From: an uncultured Hyphomicrobiales bacterium
GTDB lineage: Bacteria > Pseudomonadota > Alphaproteobacteria > Rhizobiales > Ancalomicrobiaceae
NCBI GenBank assembly: GCA_903930435.1
Contig: CAIYYN010000030.1
Coordinates: 1-64,000 of the forward strand
DNA length: 64,000 nucleotides
Direction of reading: 5' to 3'
Position 1 is the first letter of the stretch. Each line of letters opens with the position of its first letter. The notes under the pieces were generated by a model, which saw only the letters and a program-made list of their open reading frames with translations, did no database searches and was not told the DNA's origin. Positions 35,635-43,581 of this stretch are shown here, piece after piece. The position numbers and the translations under genes were made by a program.

Positions 35635-37053
35635 ATGCAAGTCACCTCGCCACACTTCAAGTCCAACGTGACCAAGGCCCTGAACGACGTCAATTTGCAG
35701 AAGGCCATGGGCCATGTGCAAGGTGGCTTCATCCAGAAACGGGTCGCGGCTGCCAACGCGCTCCCCGAGTTCGAGGCCTTGCGCGACGCTGCCCGCGATA
35801 TCAAGAACCACACGCTCGCCCATATCGACCTCTATCTGGAGGCCTGGGAGCGCAAGGTCATCGCGGCGGGCGGACATGTGCACTGGGCTGAGACCGCCGA
35901 GGATGCCCGCAACATCGTGCTCGACATCTGCCGGTCGCTGAAGGCGAAGACCGTGACCAAGGGCAAGACGATGATCGCCGAGGAGATCGGCCTCAACGAA
36001 TTCCTTGAAGAAAAGGGCATTACGCCGATCGAGACGGACCTCGGCGAATATATCATCCAGATCCGCAACGAAGGCCCCAGCCATATCATTGCACCTGCCG
36101 TGCATGTGACGATGGAGCAGGTTGTCGATGACTTCCGCCGGGTCCATACGCATCTGGACCCCAACCGCAGCATGGACGATCCGGTGACGCTGCTATCGGA
36201 AGCGCGCGACGTCTTGCGTGAAAAATTCCTGGCCGCCGACGTTGGGATTACCGGCGCAAACTTCCTGATCGCAGAAACCGGGACGTCCGTCATCGTGACC
36301 AACGAGGGCAACGGCGACCTGACGCAGACCCTGCCGAAGGCGCATATCGTTCTGGCGTCCATTGAAAAGATCACGCCGACACTCGATGACGTCGCCCAGA
36401 TCCTGCGCGTCCTGGCCCGGTCGGCGACAGGTCAAGACATGTCGGTCTATACGACCTTTTCGACCGGCCCACGGCGCAGTGATGACCCGGATGGCCCCGG
36501 CGAATACCATGTCGTCGTGCTCGACAATGGTCGATCAAAGATGCTGGGCACCGAGTTCCAGGAGATGTTGCGCTGCATCCGGTGCGGCGCCTGCATGAAC
36601 CATTGCCCGGTTTATCATTCCGTCGGCGGCCACGCCTATGGCTGGGTCTATCCGGGCCCGATGGGGGCGGTACTGACGCCATCGCTCGTTGGCGTCGACA
36701 AGGGTGGCCATCTGCCGAATGCATCGACATTCTGTGGTCGCTGCGAGAGCGTTTGCCCGATGCGGATACCCCTACCAAAAATGATGCGCCATTGGCGTGA
36801 ACGGGAATTCGAACAGCATCTCAGCCCACCGATCGCCCGCTGGGGTCTGAAACTCTGGGCGTTCGCCGCCAAGCGTCCGTGGCTCTATCATTTTGGCGCT
36901 GGCATCAAGGGGCCACTTCTCGCCTGGCTTGGCCGGAAGAACGGTCGGTTCACGACGATGCCGCTGGCCGAAGGCTGGACGCGGCACCGCGATTTGCCTG
37001 CCCCCCAGGGTAAGACATTTCAGCAGCAGTGGAAGGCGCGGAAGGCGGCCTGA
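35635..37053 (+). CDS. lutB: L-lactate utilisation protein LutB (YkgF), iron-sulfur protein
   Basis: LutB combines an N-terminal LUD domain (AGGHVHWAETAEDARNIV, about residue 76; ITGANFLIAETGTSVIVTNEGN, about 205) with two 4Fe-4S motifs, CIRCGACMNHCPVYH (about 314) and CGRCESVCPMRIPL (about 365). It transfers electrons from lactate oxidation. The ATG at 35635, with AAGG nine bases upstream, gives 472 residues, matching E. coli YkgF; the longer frame from 35572 overlaps the DUF29 gene. lutC follows after 91 bases. Confidence 0.94.
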   Translation: MQVTSPHFKSNVTKALNDVNLQKAMGHVQGGFIQKRVAAANALPEFEALRDAARDIKNHTLAHIDLYLEAWERKVIAAGGHVHWAETAEDARNIVLDICRSLKAKTVTKGKTMIAEEIGLNEFLEEKGITPIETDLGEYIIQIRNEGPSHIIAPAVHVTMEQVVDDFRRVHTHLDPNRSMDDPVTLLSEARDVLREKFLAADVGITGANFLIAETGTSVIVTNEGNGDLTQTLPKAHIVLASIEKITPTLDDVAQILRVLARSATGQDMSVYTTFSTGPRRSDDPDGPGEYHVVVLDNGRSKMLGTEFQEMLRCIRCGACMNHCPVYHSVGGHAYGWVYPGPMGAVLTPSLVGVDKGGHLPNASTFCGRCESVCPMRIPLPKMMRHWREREFEQHLSPPIARWGLKLWAFAAKRPWLYHFGAGIKGPLLAWLGRKNGRFTTMPLAEGWTRHRDLPAPQGKTFQQQWKARKAA

Positions 37054-37144
37054 GTCGCGCGATCGGGCCTCGGTAGGTCGTCAGGCCCGGACATCACGCT
37101 TTGGCGCAAAAAGTCGAATAAGATCAATTATATGGATAACTTGC

Positions 37145-37819
37145 ATGTCATCTCGTGACGCAATCCTCTCCCGTATCCGTCGCTCACTTGGTGCCAACGG
37201 TATCGATATCGATCGCCGCGCGACCGTGTCTGATCGGCTCCAGCGACCGCCCAAGGGCTTGATTCCGCAGCGGGGGCAACTCGAGCAATCCGCCAAAGTC
37301 GATCTTTTCCAGACAATGGCCGAACGCGCTGCAGCAAGTGTGACGCGCCTGAAAGATGCGAGCGAGATTCCTGCTGCCGTTTCAGATTATCTGCGCTCCA
37401 AGAACCTGCCACAGGCGATCCGGCGCGGCAGCGATCCGAGACTTGCCGAACTCGACTGGTCGAGCCAGCCCAATCTCGACGTCAGCATCGGTCGCAGCGC
37501 GGGCGGAGAACTGGCTGGTCTGAGCCATGCTTTCGGTGGCATAGCCGAGAGCGGAACCTTGGTGCTCGCTTCCGGCGAAGAAAATCCGACGACGCTGAAT
37601 TTCCTGCCCGAGTATCATCTCGTCGTCATCGATGCCGAAGACGTCGCAGGCGACATGGAAACGATCTGGGCCAGACTTCGTGCCGCCTATGGCAAGGGTG
37701 AAATGCCGCGGACCGTCAACATGGTCACCGGGCCTTCACGCTCGGGCGATATCGAACAGACGATCATTCTGGGCGCGCACGGACCGCGCAGCCTGCATAT
37801 CATGATCGTCGGGGCATAA
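37145..37819 (+). CDS. lutC: L-lactate utilisation protein LutC (YkgG)
   Basis: LutC is a LUD-domain protein of the lactate oxidation complex. MSSRDAILSRIRRSLG is a typical family start, and the core includes ISRSAGGELAGLSHAFGGIAESGTLVLASG-like sequence near residue 115 and a C-terminal GPSRSGDIEQTIILGAHGPRSLHI. The ATG at 37145 gives 224 residues; the frame runs 84 codons upstream into the end of lutB without family similarity. The ribosome site is weak. Last recognised member of lutA-DUF29-lutB-lutC. Confidence 0.93.
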   Translation: MSSRDAILSRIRRSLGANGIDIDRRATVSDRLQRPPKGLIPQRGQLEQSAKVDLFQTMAERAAASVTRLKDASEIPAAVSDYLRSKNLPQAIRRGSDPRLAELDWSSQPNLDVSIGRSAGGELAGLSHAFGGIAESGTLVLASGEENPTTLNFLPEYHLVVIDAEDVAGDMETIWARLRAAYGKGEMPRTVNMVTGPSRSGDIEQTIILGAHGPRSLHIMIVGA

Positions 37820-37843
37820 CCGGTTGGCAAATGGGGAAACAGG

Positions 37844-38233
37844 ATGAACTTGTTATCGTGGTTGTTTCCTCCGCGCCGCAAAACGTCAATCGCGGATCGT
37901 AGCGCAAACGACTCCGGCGAAGTCGGAATTCCTGACCTTGCGCTCGGACCGGCAGACAAGACGTCACCGATGCCTGACGCGACCGGACATGCTTCCGTAG
38001 GCTTGCCTTCTGCGCCTGCGCAACCGGATGGCAGCGCGGCGGCCGCTGCGGCGGCGGCGGCGTTCCTGCTGGGCGCTGAACTGCAATCGACCGGACACCT
38101 GCCAGGTGGACCCGCAGCGACCCCCGACCATGCAACGGGCGGGCATAGCTCCGGCCATTCGGTTGGCGATGGCAGCTCTGCAATGGATTCCGGATTTAGC
38201 GATGGCGGATCGGGCCATGCGGGTGGTCATTAA
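37844..38233 (+). CDS. Low-complexity Ala/Gly/His/Ser-rich protein, unknown
   Basis: This 129-residue frame starts 24 bases after lutC with a fair ribosome site (GGGGA). The N-terminus is MNLLSWLFPPRRKT, a short hydrophobic and basic patch, followed by a run of nine alanines near residue 68 and a C-terminal third rich in Gly, Ser and His (GGHSSGHSVGDGSS, GSGHAGGH). Histidine-rich tails can bind metals. No homologue is recognised. It could be the last gene of the lut operon or a lineage-specific protein; the open frame may also partly reflect high G+C. Confidence 0.5.
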   Translation: MNLLSWLFPPRRKTSIADRSANDSGEVGIPDLALGPADKTSPMPDATGHASVGLPSAPAQPDGSAAAAAAAAAFLLGAELQSTGHLPGGPAATPDHATGGHSSGHSVGDGSSAMDSGFSDGGSGHAGGH

Positions 38234-38336
38234 CGGCGTTGTGGATTTTTTGCTCGCTTGGCAGCCATGCTTCCAATCCGATCGTGTGACACTCGGGTTC
38301 GCGCTACACGAAACAGACCAATCCAGGAGGCAATCA

Positions 38337-38351
38337 ATGCCCCTTAGGTGA
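38337..38351 (+). other. Four-codon leader frame overlapping the eamA start
   Basis: GGAGG (38326-38330) is followed seven bases later by ATG-CCC-CTT-AGG-TGA. The TGA overlaps the GTG start of the downstream transporter gene (AGGTGA). The best ribosome site of the locus thus serves a four-residue peptide, which would hand ribosomes on to the GTG by coupling. A one-base sequence error or frameshift is the other explanation. Confidence 0.35.
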
Positions 38352-39307
38352 AAGCACCCGATATGACGTTAGCCCGCGCCGAAACATCATCCCCGCCAAC
38401 GGCGAACCCTGCGGACGGGCGGTTCGGACTCTACGAGTTGATGCTTTATGCGATCACCGTGTTTGCATGGTCGACAAGTTGGTTCGCGGTTCGGCAACAA
38501 CTGGGCCCGGTGGCGGCTGAAGTCTCGGTTACCTGGCGGTTTGTTCTGTCCGCTGCACTGATGTGGGCCTGGGTGCTGATCGCCCGGCTGCCGATCCGTT
38601 TCGGGTTTGCCAGCCATTTGCGCTTTGCGGCCCTCGGTCTGGTCATGTTCTCGTGCAATTTCCTGATGATGTATTATGCCAGCGCCTATCTGCCATCGGG
38701 CTTGCTGTCGGTTGTCTTTGCGCTGTCGTCGGTGTTCAACTTGTTGATCTCGCGGATCTTTGTCGGAACGCAGGTCAAGCCGCAGATCGCGTTGGGCGGG
38801 TGCGTCGGTATTGCTGGCGTCGGCCTCATGTTCTGGCCCCAGATTGCCGGGGCACAGCTGGATCTGGGGGCCTTGAAGGGGCTCGGTTTCGCCTTGGCAG
38901 GCACGCTGTTCTTTTCGAGCGGCAATCTGTTTTCGGCGCGCTTGCAGCGGGATCAAGTCCCTGTCATGAGCGCCAATGCCTGGGGCATGCTCTATGGAGC
39001 ACTGATCCTCGCATTCCTTGCCTGGATGCGCGGTGCGATCTTCACCATTGACCTTTCGCCCCGTTACCTTGGCTCACTTGTGTATCTCGCCGTGACCTCA
39101 TCCGGGATTGCCTACTGGTCCTATCTGACGCTCCTCGGACGCATCGGCTCGGCGCGAGCGGGTTACGCGGCGGTGATGTTCCCGGTTTTTGCCCTCCTGA
39201 TTTCCACGGTGTTCGAGAACTATCACTGGACACTTGCAGCCCTGACGGGAATTATCCTTGCGCTCGCTGGAAATGTTCTGGTCCTCAGCGCCGGATCTCG
39301 GAAATGA
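38348..39307 (+). CDS. EamA family (DMT superfamily) transporter
   Basis: A 10-TM drug/metabolite transporter formed of two EamA repeats. Hydrophobic segments begin at about residue 32 (LMLYAITVFAWSTSWFAV) and continue to the C-terminus; the first repeat carries the conserved P-E-like VSVTWRFVLSA and the second SSGIAYWSYLTLLGRIGSARAGY. GTG 38348 or ATG 38363 may be the start; both follow the leader frame described separately. The substrate is unknown, often amino acids or metabolites. It overlaps the thioesterase gene by ATGA. Confidence 0.9.
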   Translation: MKAPDMTLARAETSSPPTANPADGRFGLYELMLYAITVFAWSTSWFAVRQQLGPVAAEVSVTWRFVLSAALMWAWVLIARLPIRFGFASHLRFAALGLVMFSCNFLMMYYASAYLPSGLLSVVFALSSVFNLLISRIFVGTQVKPQIALGGCVGIAGVGLMFWPQIAGAQLDLGALKGLGFALAGTLFFSSGNLFSARLQRDQVPVMSANAWGMLYGALILAFLAWMRGAIFTIDLSPRYLGSLVYLAVTSSGIAYWSYLTLLGRIGSARAGYAAVMFPVFALLISTVFENYHWTLAALTGIILALAGNVLVLSAGSRK

Positions 39308-39762
39308 CGACCCAATTCATCCCGGCCAATCCCGACTGGCGCGCCACGATCGAGGCGCTGTTCCAGCAGGCACCATTCATCCAGTCGCTCGGTTGTCGGA
39401 TTATCGAGATGACCCCGGGCAGTGTCAGCACCGAGGTGCCGGTGCATGCGCATCATCTGCAGCACAACGGGTTTGTCCATGCGGGCGCGCAAGCCACGCT
39501 TGCCGATCACACGTCAGGTGCGGCAGCTGCAACCCTGATGGCGGCTGGCTGCAACGTCCTGACGATCGAATTCAAGATCAGCCTGCTCGCGCCTGCCAGA
39601 GGTGATCGTCTGATCTGTCGCGCGGAGGTCTTGAAACCTGGTCGCAGCGTGTCGTTCGTTGAAGCTCGTGTCTTCGCGATCACGGGAAGCGAACAGAAGC
39701 TCGTCAGCCATGCGACCGTATCGCTGGCGTTGGTGCAAGCGCTGGCAAAATCATCCGGCTAA
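39304..39762 (+). CDS. PaaI family hotdog-fold thioesterase
   Basis: A 152-residue hotdog thioesterase that hydrolyses acyl- or phenylacyl-CoA. The catalytic block HNGFVHAGAQATLADHTSGAAA (about residues 54-75) is present, with the N/H and D/T residues of the PaaI family, and the strand LLAPARGDRLICRAEVLKPGRSVSFVEARVF follows. It overlaps the EamA gene by four bases, so the two are coupled. Confidence 0.92.
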   Translation: MTTQFIPANPDWRATIEALFQQAPFIQSLGCRIIEMTPGSVSTEVPVHAHHLQHNGFVHAGAQATLADHTSGAAAATLMAAGCNVLTIEFKISLLAPARGDRLICRAEVLKPGRSVSFVEARVFAITGSEQKLVSHATVSLALVQALAKSSG

Positions 39763-39871
39763 ACACGACAACGGTCAGGTTGAAGCGTCACAGGCGGTTG
39801 ATCTTGGCGGTGCAATACGATACCCACGCGCTCCCTGACCGGCACCTGATTGCCAGACCCGAGTAAGCCAG

Positions 39872-41218
39872 ATGACCGCTCCCTCAATGCGCGCCCGCGC
39901 CGCCCACACGCTCGGCCTCGATTTCGGCACGACCAATACGGTCGCGGCTGTGACAAACGGCGAAGGCAAGCCGGAAGTCCTGAGCTATCATCTGGACGAC
40001 GATATCCAGGCAACGTTTCGCTCCGTACTCTGTTTCTTTCAGACGAGACTGCGACCCGGTGTCAGTGAGAACCGGATCGAAGCGGGTCCATGGGCGATCA
40101 AGCGTTTCGCCGAAGACCCGCAGGATTGCCGTTTCCTGCAATCCTTCAAGACCTTTGCTGCGTCAAAGGCATTCGTCGACACGATCGTTCAGGGGAAACG
40201 CTACAAGTTCGAAGATCTTCTCTCCACATTTCTGCACAAGATGGAGAGCCATGCGGGCGACAAGCTGCAACCGCGCCCCAAGCGCCTGGTGATTGGTCGA
40301 CCCGTTACGTTTGCCGGGGGTGATCCAGATGAGGCGCTGGCAATCCGGCGCTATCAGGCGGGACTGGCCGACGTGGGCTTTGACAGCGTCGATTTCGTCT
40401 ATGAGCCGGTGGCAGCTGCATTCTTCTATGCACAGCGGCTCACGACATCGGCGACGATCCTCGTCGCGGACTTCGGCGGCGGCACATCGGACTTCTCGAT
40501 CATCCGGTTTGAGCGTGCAAATGACAAGCTGACTGCCATCCCGCTCGGCGCATCGGGCGTTGGTATCGCAGGCGATACCTTTGACTATCGGCTGATTGAT
40601 CACGTCGTTTCGCCGCGTCTGGGCAAGGGCACGCTCTATCGCTCGTTTGGCAAGGAACTCGAAATTCCGGTGCATTACTTTGCCAATTTTGCCCGCTGGA
40701 ACCAGTTGGCCATCATGAAATCACCAGCCATCCTGCGCGAACTGGACGAGCTTGCCTCGGCGGCAGTCGACCGGTCAGGGCTGGATCGGCTCATCGAATT
40801 GATTGAGGACGATCACAGCTGGGATCTTTACCGTGCGGTGTCTGAGGCAAAGATTGCCCTCTCGCGCGACGAGGTCACGCGGCTGAAGGTCTCTGCCGGA
40901 TCGATCCGCATTGATGAACAGGTCACCCGCTCGGATTTTGAGCGCTGGGTCGCGCCGGATATCGCCAGGATCGCTGAATCCGTCGAGGACGCCTTGACGC
41001 GAGCAGGCGTTGGCGTCAGCGGCATTGATCGCGTCTTCCTCACCGGTGGATCGTCGTATTTGCCGGTAATCCGGCGCATGTTCGACGAGCGTTTCGGGGC
41101 ATCCCGGGTCGAAACCGGCGATCAGTTGGTCTCAATTGCCGCAGGTCTCGCCCTGATCGGCGAAGAAGACGATCTCTCCACATGGACTGTTTCGACGCCG
41201 GCAAACCGTGCAGCCTGA
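39872..41218 (+). CDS. yegD: Hsp70 family protein, YegD type
   Basis: This is a DnaK-like ATPase domain protein without the usual C-terminal peptide-binding domain. The nucleotide-binding motifs are LGLDFGTTNTVAAV (phosphate 1, residues 14-27), VADFGGGTSDFSII (phosphate 2, about 203) and VFLTGGSSYLPVIRRMF (adenosine, about 390). EPVAAAFFYAQ is the connect motif. Length 448 matches E. coli YegD, whose role is unclear. It lies alone on the plus strand after the thioesterase gene, with 109 bases between. Confidence 0.93.
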   Translation: MTAPSMRARAAHTLGLDFGTTNTVAAVTNGEGKPEVLSYHLDDDIQATFRSVLCFFQTRLRPGVSENRIEAGPWAIKRFAEDPQDCRFLQSFKTFAASKAFVDTIVQGKRYKFEDLLSTFLHKMESHAGDKLQPRPKRLVIGRPVTFAGGDPDEALAIRRYQAGLADVGFDSVDFVYEPVAAAFFYAQRLTTSATILVADFGGGTSDFSIIRFERANDKLTAIPLGASGVGIAGDTFDYRLIDHVVSPRLGKGTLYRSFGKELEIPVHYFANFARWNQLAIMKSPAILRELDELASAAVDRSGLDRLIELIEDDHSWDLYRAVSEAKIALSRDEVTRLKVSAGSIRIDEQVTRSDFERWVAPDIARIAESVEDALTRAGVGVSGIDRVFLTGGSSYLPVIRRMFDERFGASRVETGDQLVSIAAGLALIGEEDDLSTWTVSTPANRAA

Positions 41219-41435
41219 GCGCAATTGCGCATCACCCGCCATAATCTTATCCAATTTGGCCTGTTGTGGTCTTGAGTTCGTCACCGGATCGGTGGCAGAA
41301 GTCTCTCTTCTGGACCTGGGTGCTGGTTGCTGCAGCTTTGCTCACGGACAGGCATAGTCGGAAGCCTGACGCGTTTGGGTAATTGACACCAGACGTTGTC
41401 GCAATTTGTCTCTGATCAGCATCGGGCCACAGGCA

Positions 41436-42554
41436 ATGGAGCCGCGCATTACCATTCAGACCGAACAGTACCAAGCCCCTGAATTGTCGATCGTTATCCC
41501 TTCCTATAACGAGCGGGCGAACATTCCTGTGCTTGTCGAGCGGCTTGGTCATGTACTTAAAGGAGTGGCATGGGAGGCCATCGTCGTTGACGACGACAGC
41601 CCCGACGGGACGTCCGCTGTTGCCAAAGCTATCGGCGCGGTCAATCCCCACGTGCGCTGCATTCGGCGTATCGGTCGACGCGGTTTGTCGGGTGCGTGTA
41701 TTGAGGGCATCCTGTCGTCGTCGGCCCCAATCGTGGCCGTCATGGACGCTGACTTGCAGCATGACGAGTCACTTTTGCCACAAATGCTGGCGGCTATTCG
41801 CGGTGGCGCGGAACTGGTGGTCGGCAGTCGCTACGTCGAGGGCGGCACGACCGGCGACGGATTATCCTCCTGGCGTCGTTGGGGCAGCGAAACCGCGACT
41901 GCATTGGCCAAGAAGCTGCTGAAGGTCAATTTCAACGATCCGATGAGCGGGTTCTTCATGATCCTGCGCGACAAGGTCGAAGGCGTCGCGCCAAAGATCG
42001 CCCGCGAGGGTTTCAAGGTGCTGCTCGATATCGTGGCTTCCATGCCTGAGCCACTGAAAACGGTCGAAATCCCGTTCACGTTCCGGGAACGGCTGGAAGG
42101 CGAAAGCAAGCTGGACTCCCTGGTGACCGCCGAATATCTGGGCCTGCTTGTCTCGAAGTTTACGGGTGGCGTGCTTCCCGTCCGCTTCCTCATGTTTGCG
42201 ACCGTTGGCGCCAGCGGCGTTTTCATCCATCTGTCGACCTTCCTGACGTGTCAAAAGGTTTTTGACTTCGGCTTCGAATGGGCGCAGTTCGCGGCAGTCA
42301 TGGTGGCGATGACCTGGAACTTTCTGCTTAATAACCAGCTCACCTATCGCGACAAGCGCCTGCGGGGCTTTGCGCTGCTGGTTGGTCTCGTCAGCTTCTA
42401 CGTCGTGTGTTCGGTCGGAACCGTGGCGAGTGTCGGTGTCGGCAGCTGGATCAACGGCTTCCAGCCCGCAGCCTGGGTGGCCTCGCTTGCCGGGGCCTTG
42501 CTGAGCGCTGTTTTCAATTACGCTGCAAGTTCGGTGGTCACCTGGCGGAAATGA
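41436..42554 (+). CDS. GT2 polyprenyl-phosphate glycosyltransferase fused to a GtrA domain
   Basis: Residues 10-235 form a family 2 glycosyltransferase similar to dolichol-phosphate mannose synthase: LSIVIPSYNERANIPVLVERL, VVDDDSPDGTS, VAVMDADLQHDESLLPQML and MSGFFMILRDKVE, with the DxD-type metal site intact. Residues about 240-372 are a GtrA domain with four membrane segments (PVRFLMFATVGASGVFIHLSTF, TWNFLLNNQLTYRDKRLRG). The product should load a sugar on polyprenyl phosphate and help move it across the inner membrane. ATG 41436 is favoured over TTG 41406. Convergent with the DLH gene. Confidence 0.92.
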   Translation: MEPRITIQTEQYQAPELSIVIPSYNERANIPVLVERLGHVLKGVAWEAIVVDDDSPDGTSAVAKAIGAVNPHVRCIRRIGRRGLSGACIEGILSSSAPIVAVMDADLQHDESLLPQMLAAIRGGAELVVGSRYVEGGTTGDGLSSWRRWGSETATALAKKLLKVNFNDPMSGFFMILRDKVEGVAPKIAREGFKVLLDIVASMPEPLKTVEIPFTFRERLEGESKLDSLVTAEYLGLLVSKFTGGVLPVRFLMFATVGASGVFIHLSTFLTCQKVFDFGFEWAQFAAVMVAMTWNFLLNNQLTYRDKRLRGFALLVGLVSFYVVCSVGTVASVGVGSWINGFQPAAWVASLAGALLSAVFNYAASSVVTWRK

Positions 42555-42573
42555 GGGATCACGCGTCGGTCCC

Positions 42574-43458
42574 TCACCCGCCAAGCTGGCGCTTCAGAAA
42601 CATGATGGTGCGATCCCAGGCCAGCATGGCGGCGGCCTTATTGTACCATTTGGGCAAGGACTCATTGGCGAAATTGGGCTTTGCACCCTCGTACGTGTAT
42701 TGCTCGTAAATCTTGGAATAGCCGATCAGCTTCTTTTCGATCGGATCGATTTGCGGCTGCGTGTGTTGATCCTGCTCGGCATAATGAAGCTGGACGGCCG
42801 CATTGAATTTCGGGACCAGCTCTATGGACGTCGGCAATGAATAATACAGCACCGCCGCCTTGATCGGCTTTGCCGGTGCCGCCGCCAGATCTGCGGCCGC
42901 AGCCCCGCCCCACGCAAAGCCGATGATCCCGATGTTGCCCGAGCAGTCCGGGTCCGCCCTCAGACGGTCGATTGCGACCTGATATTCGGCGGCAATCTCG
43001 AGCGGAGTCATCTTCTGCAGGAAATCACGAACCTCGTCCGATCCCTCCTGGGCATATCCCTGCCCCGACGTGAGGTCCGGCACCATGGCGATGAACCCTT
43101 CCAGCGCCAGTTTCCGCGCCAGATCGCGGAAATGTCCGTTCAAACCCCGAATCTCATGAATGATGACAACGCCTGGCCGCTTGCCTGACACCGGTTTCGG
43201 GCGCGCCATGAACGCCTTCAGCTGTTGCTTTCGGCCCTGGTAAACGACTGTATCGGTCGCGATGCGTGTTGCCGCTGCCTCAGGCTCACCCGCAGCAAGC
43301 GCCGACCGCAGCTTGCCGGTCATCGCCATTGCAAGGAAGCCAGACAATCCGGTCAGAACGAATCTGCGATCACAACGTGTTGGTGCTTTTGCTTTATCGA
43401 GTGCTGACCCTATCTGCCCAGTCTCATCCGAAGATCGCACAAATCGAAAATTCTGCAT
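42574..43458 (-). CDS. Dienelactone-hydrolase-fold protein with Tat-like signal and altered active site
   Basis: The N-terminus has a twin-arginine signal (R31-R32-FVLTGLSGFLAMAM), so the protein is probably exported folded. The alpha/beta-hydrolase core follows: VVIIHEIRGLNGHFRDLARKLA, MVPDLTSG and GIIGFAWGGAAAADLA. The normal nucleophile motif is GFCxGG, but here residue 182 is alanine (codon GCG at 42913-42915), and the catalytic histidine motif NHAF is replaced by KPNF (residues 260-263). E102 and D230 are kept. Hydrolysis by the usual triad should therefore be lost. The gene is otherwise intact with no frameshift. Confidence 0.88.
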   Translation of the reverse strand: MQNFRFVRSSDETGQIGSALDKAKAPTRCDRRFVLTGLSGFLAMAMTGKLRSALAAGEPEAAATRIATDTVVYQGRKQQLKAFMARPKPVSGKRPGVVIIHEIRGLNGHFRDLARKLALEGFIAMVPDLTSGQGYAQEGSDEVRDFLQKMTPLEIAAEYQVAIDRLRADPDCSGNIGIIGFAWGGAAAADLAAAPAKPIKAAVLYYSLPTSIELVPKFNAAVQLHYAEQDQHTQPQIDPIEKKLIGYSKIYEQYTYEGAKPNFANESLPKWYNKAAAMLAWDRTIMFLKRQLGG

Positions 43459-43581
43459 GGCTGGTGTCCTGAATGTATCAATTTGCCGCGATCTTGAAAC
43501 ATCTATAGGGCTTGGATGTGGCAGATGCGAGTGTCTCCACCTTGCGCTACCGCCTTTGACCTGTCGGAGTTCTGTCTGTCA

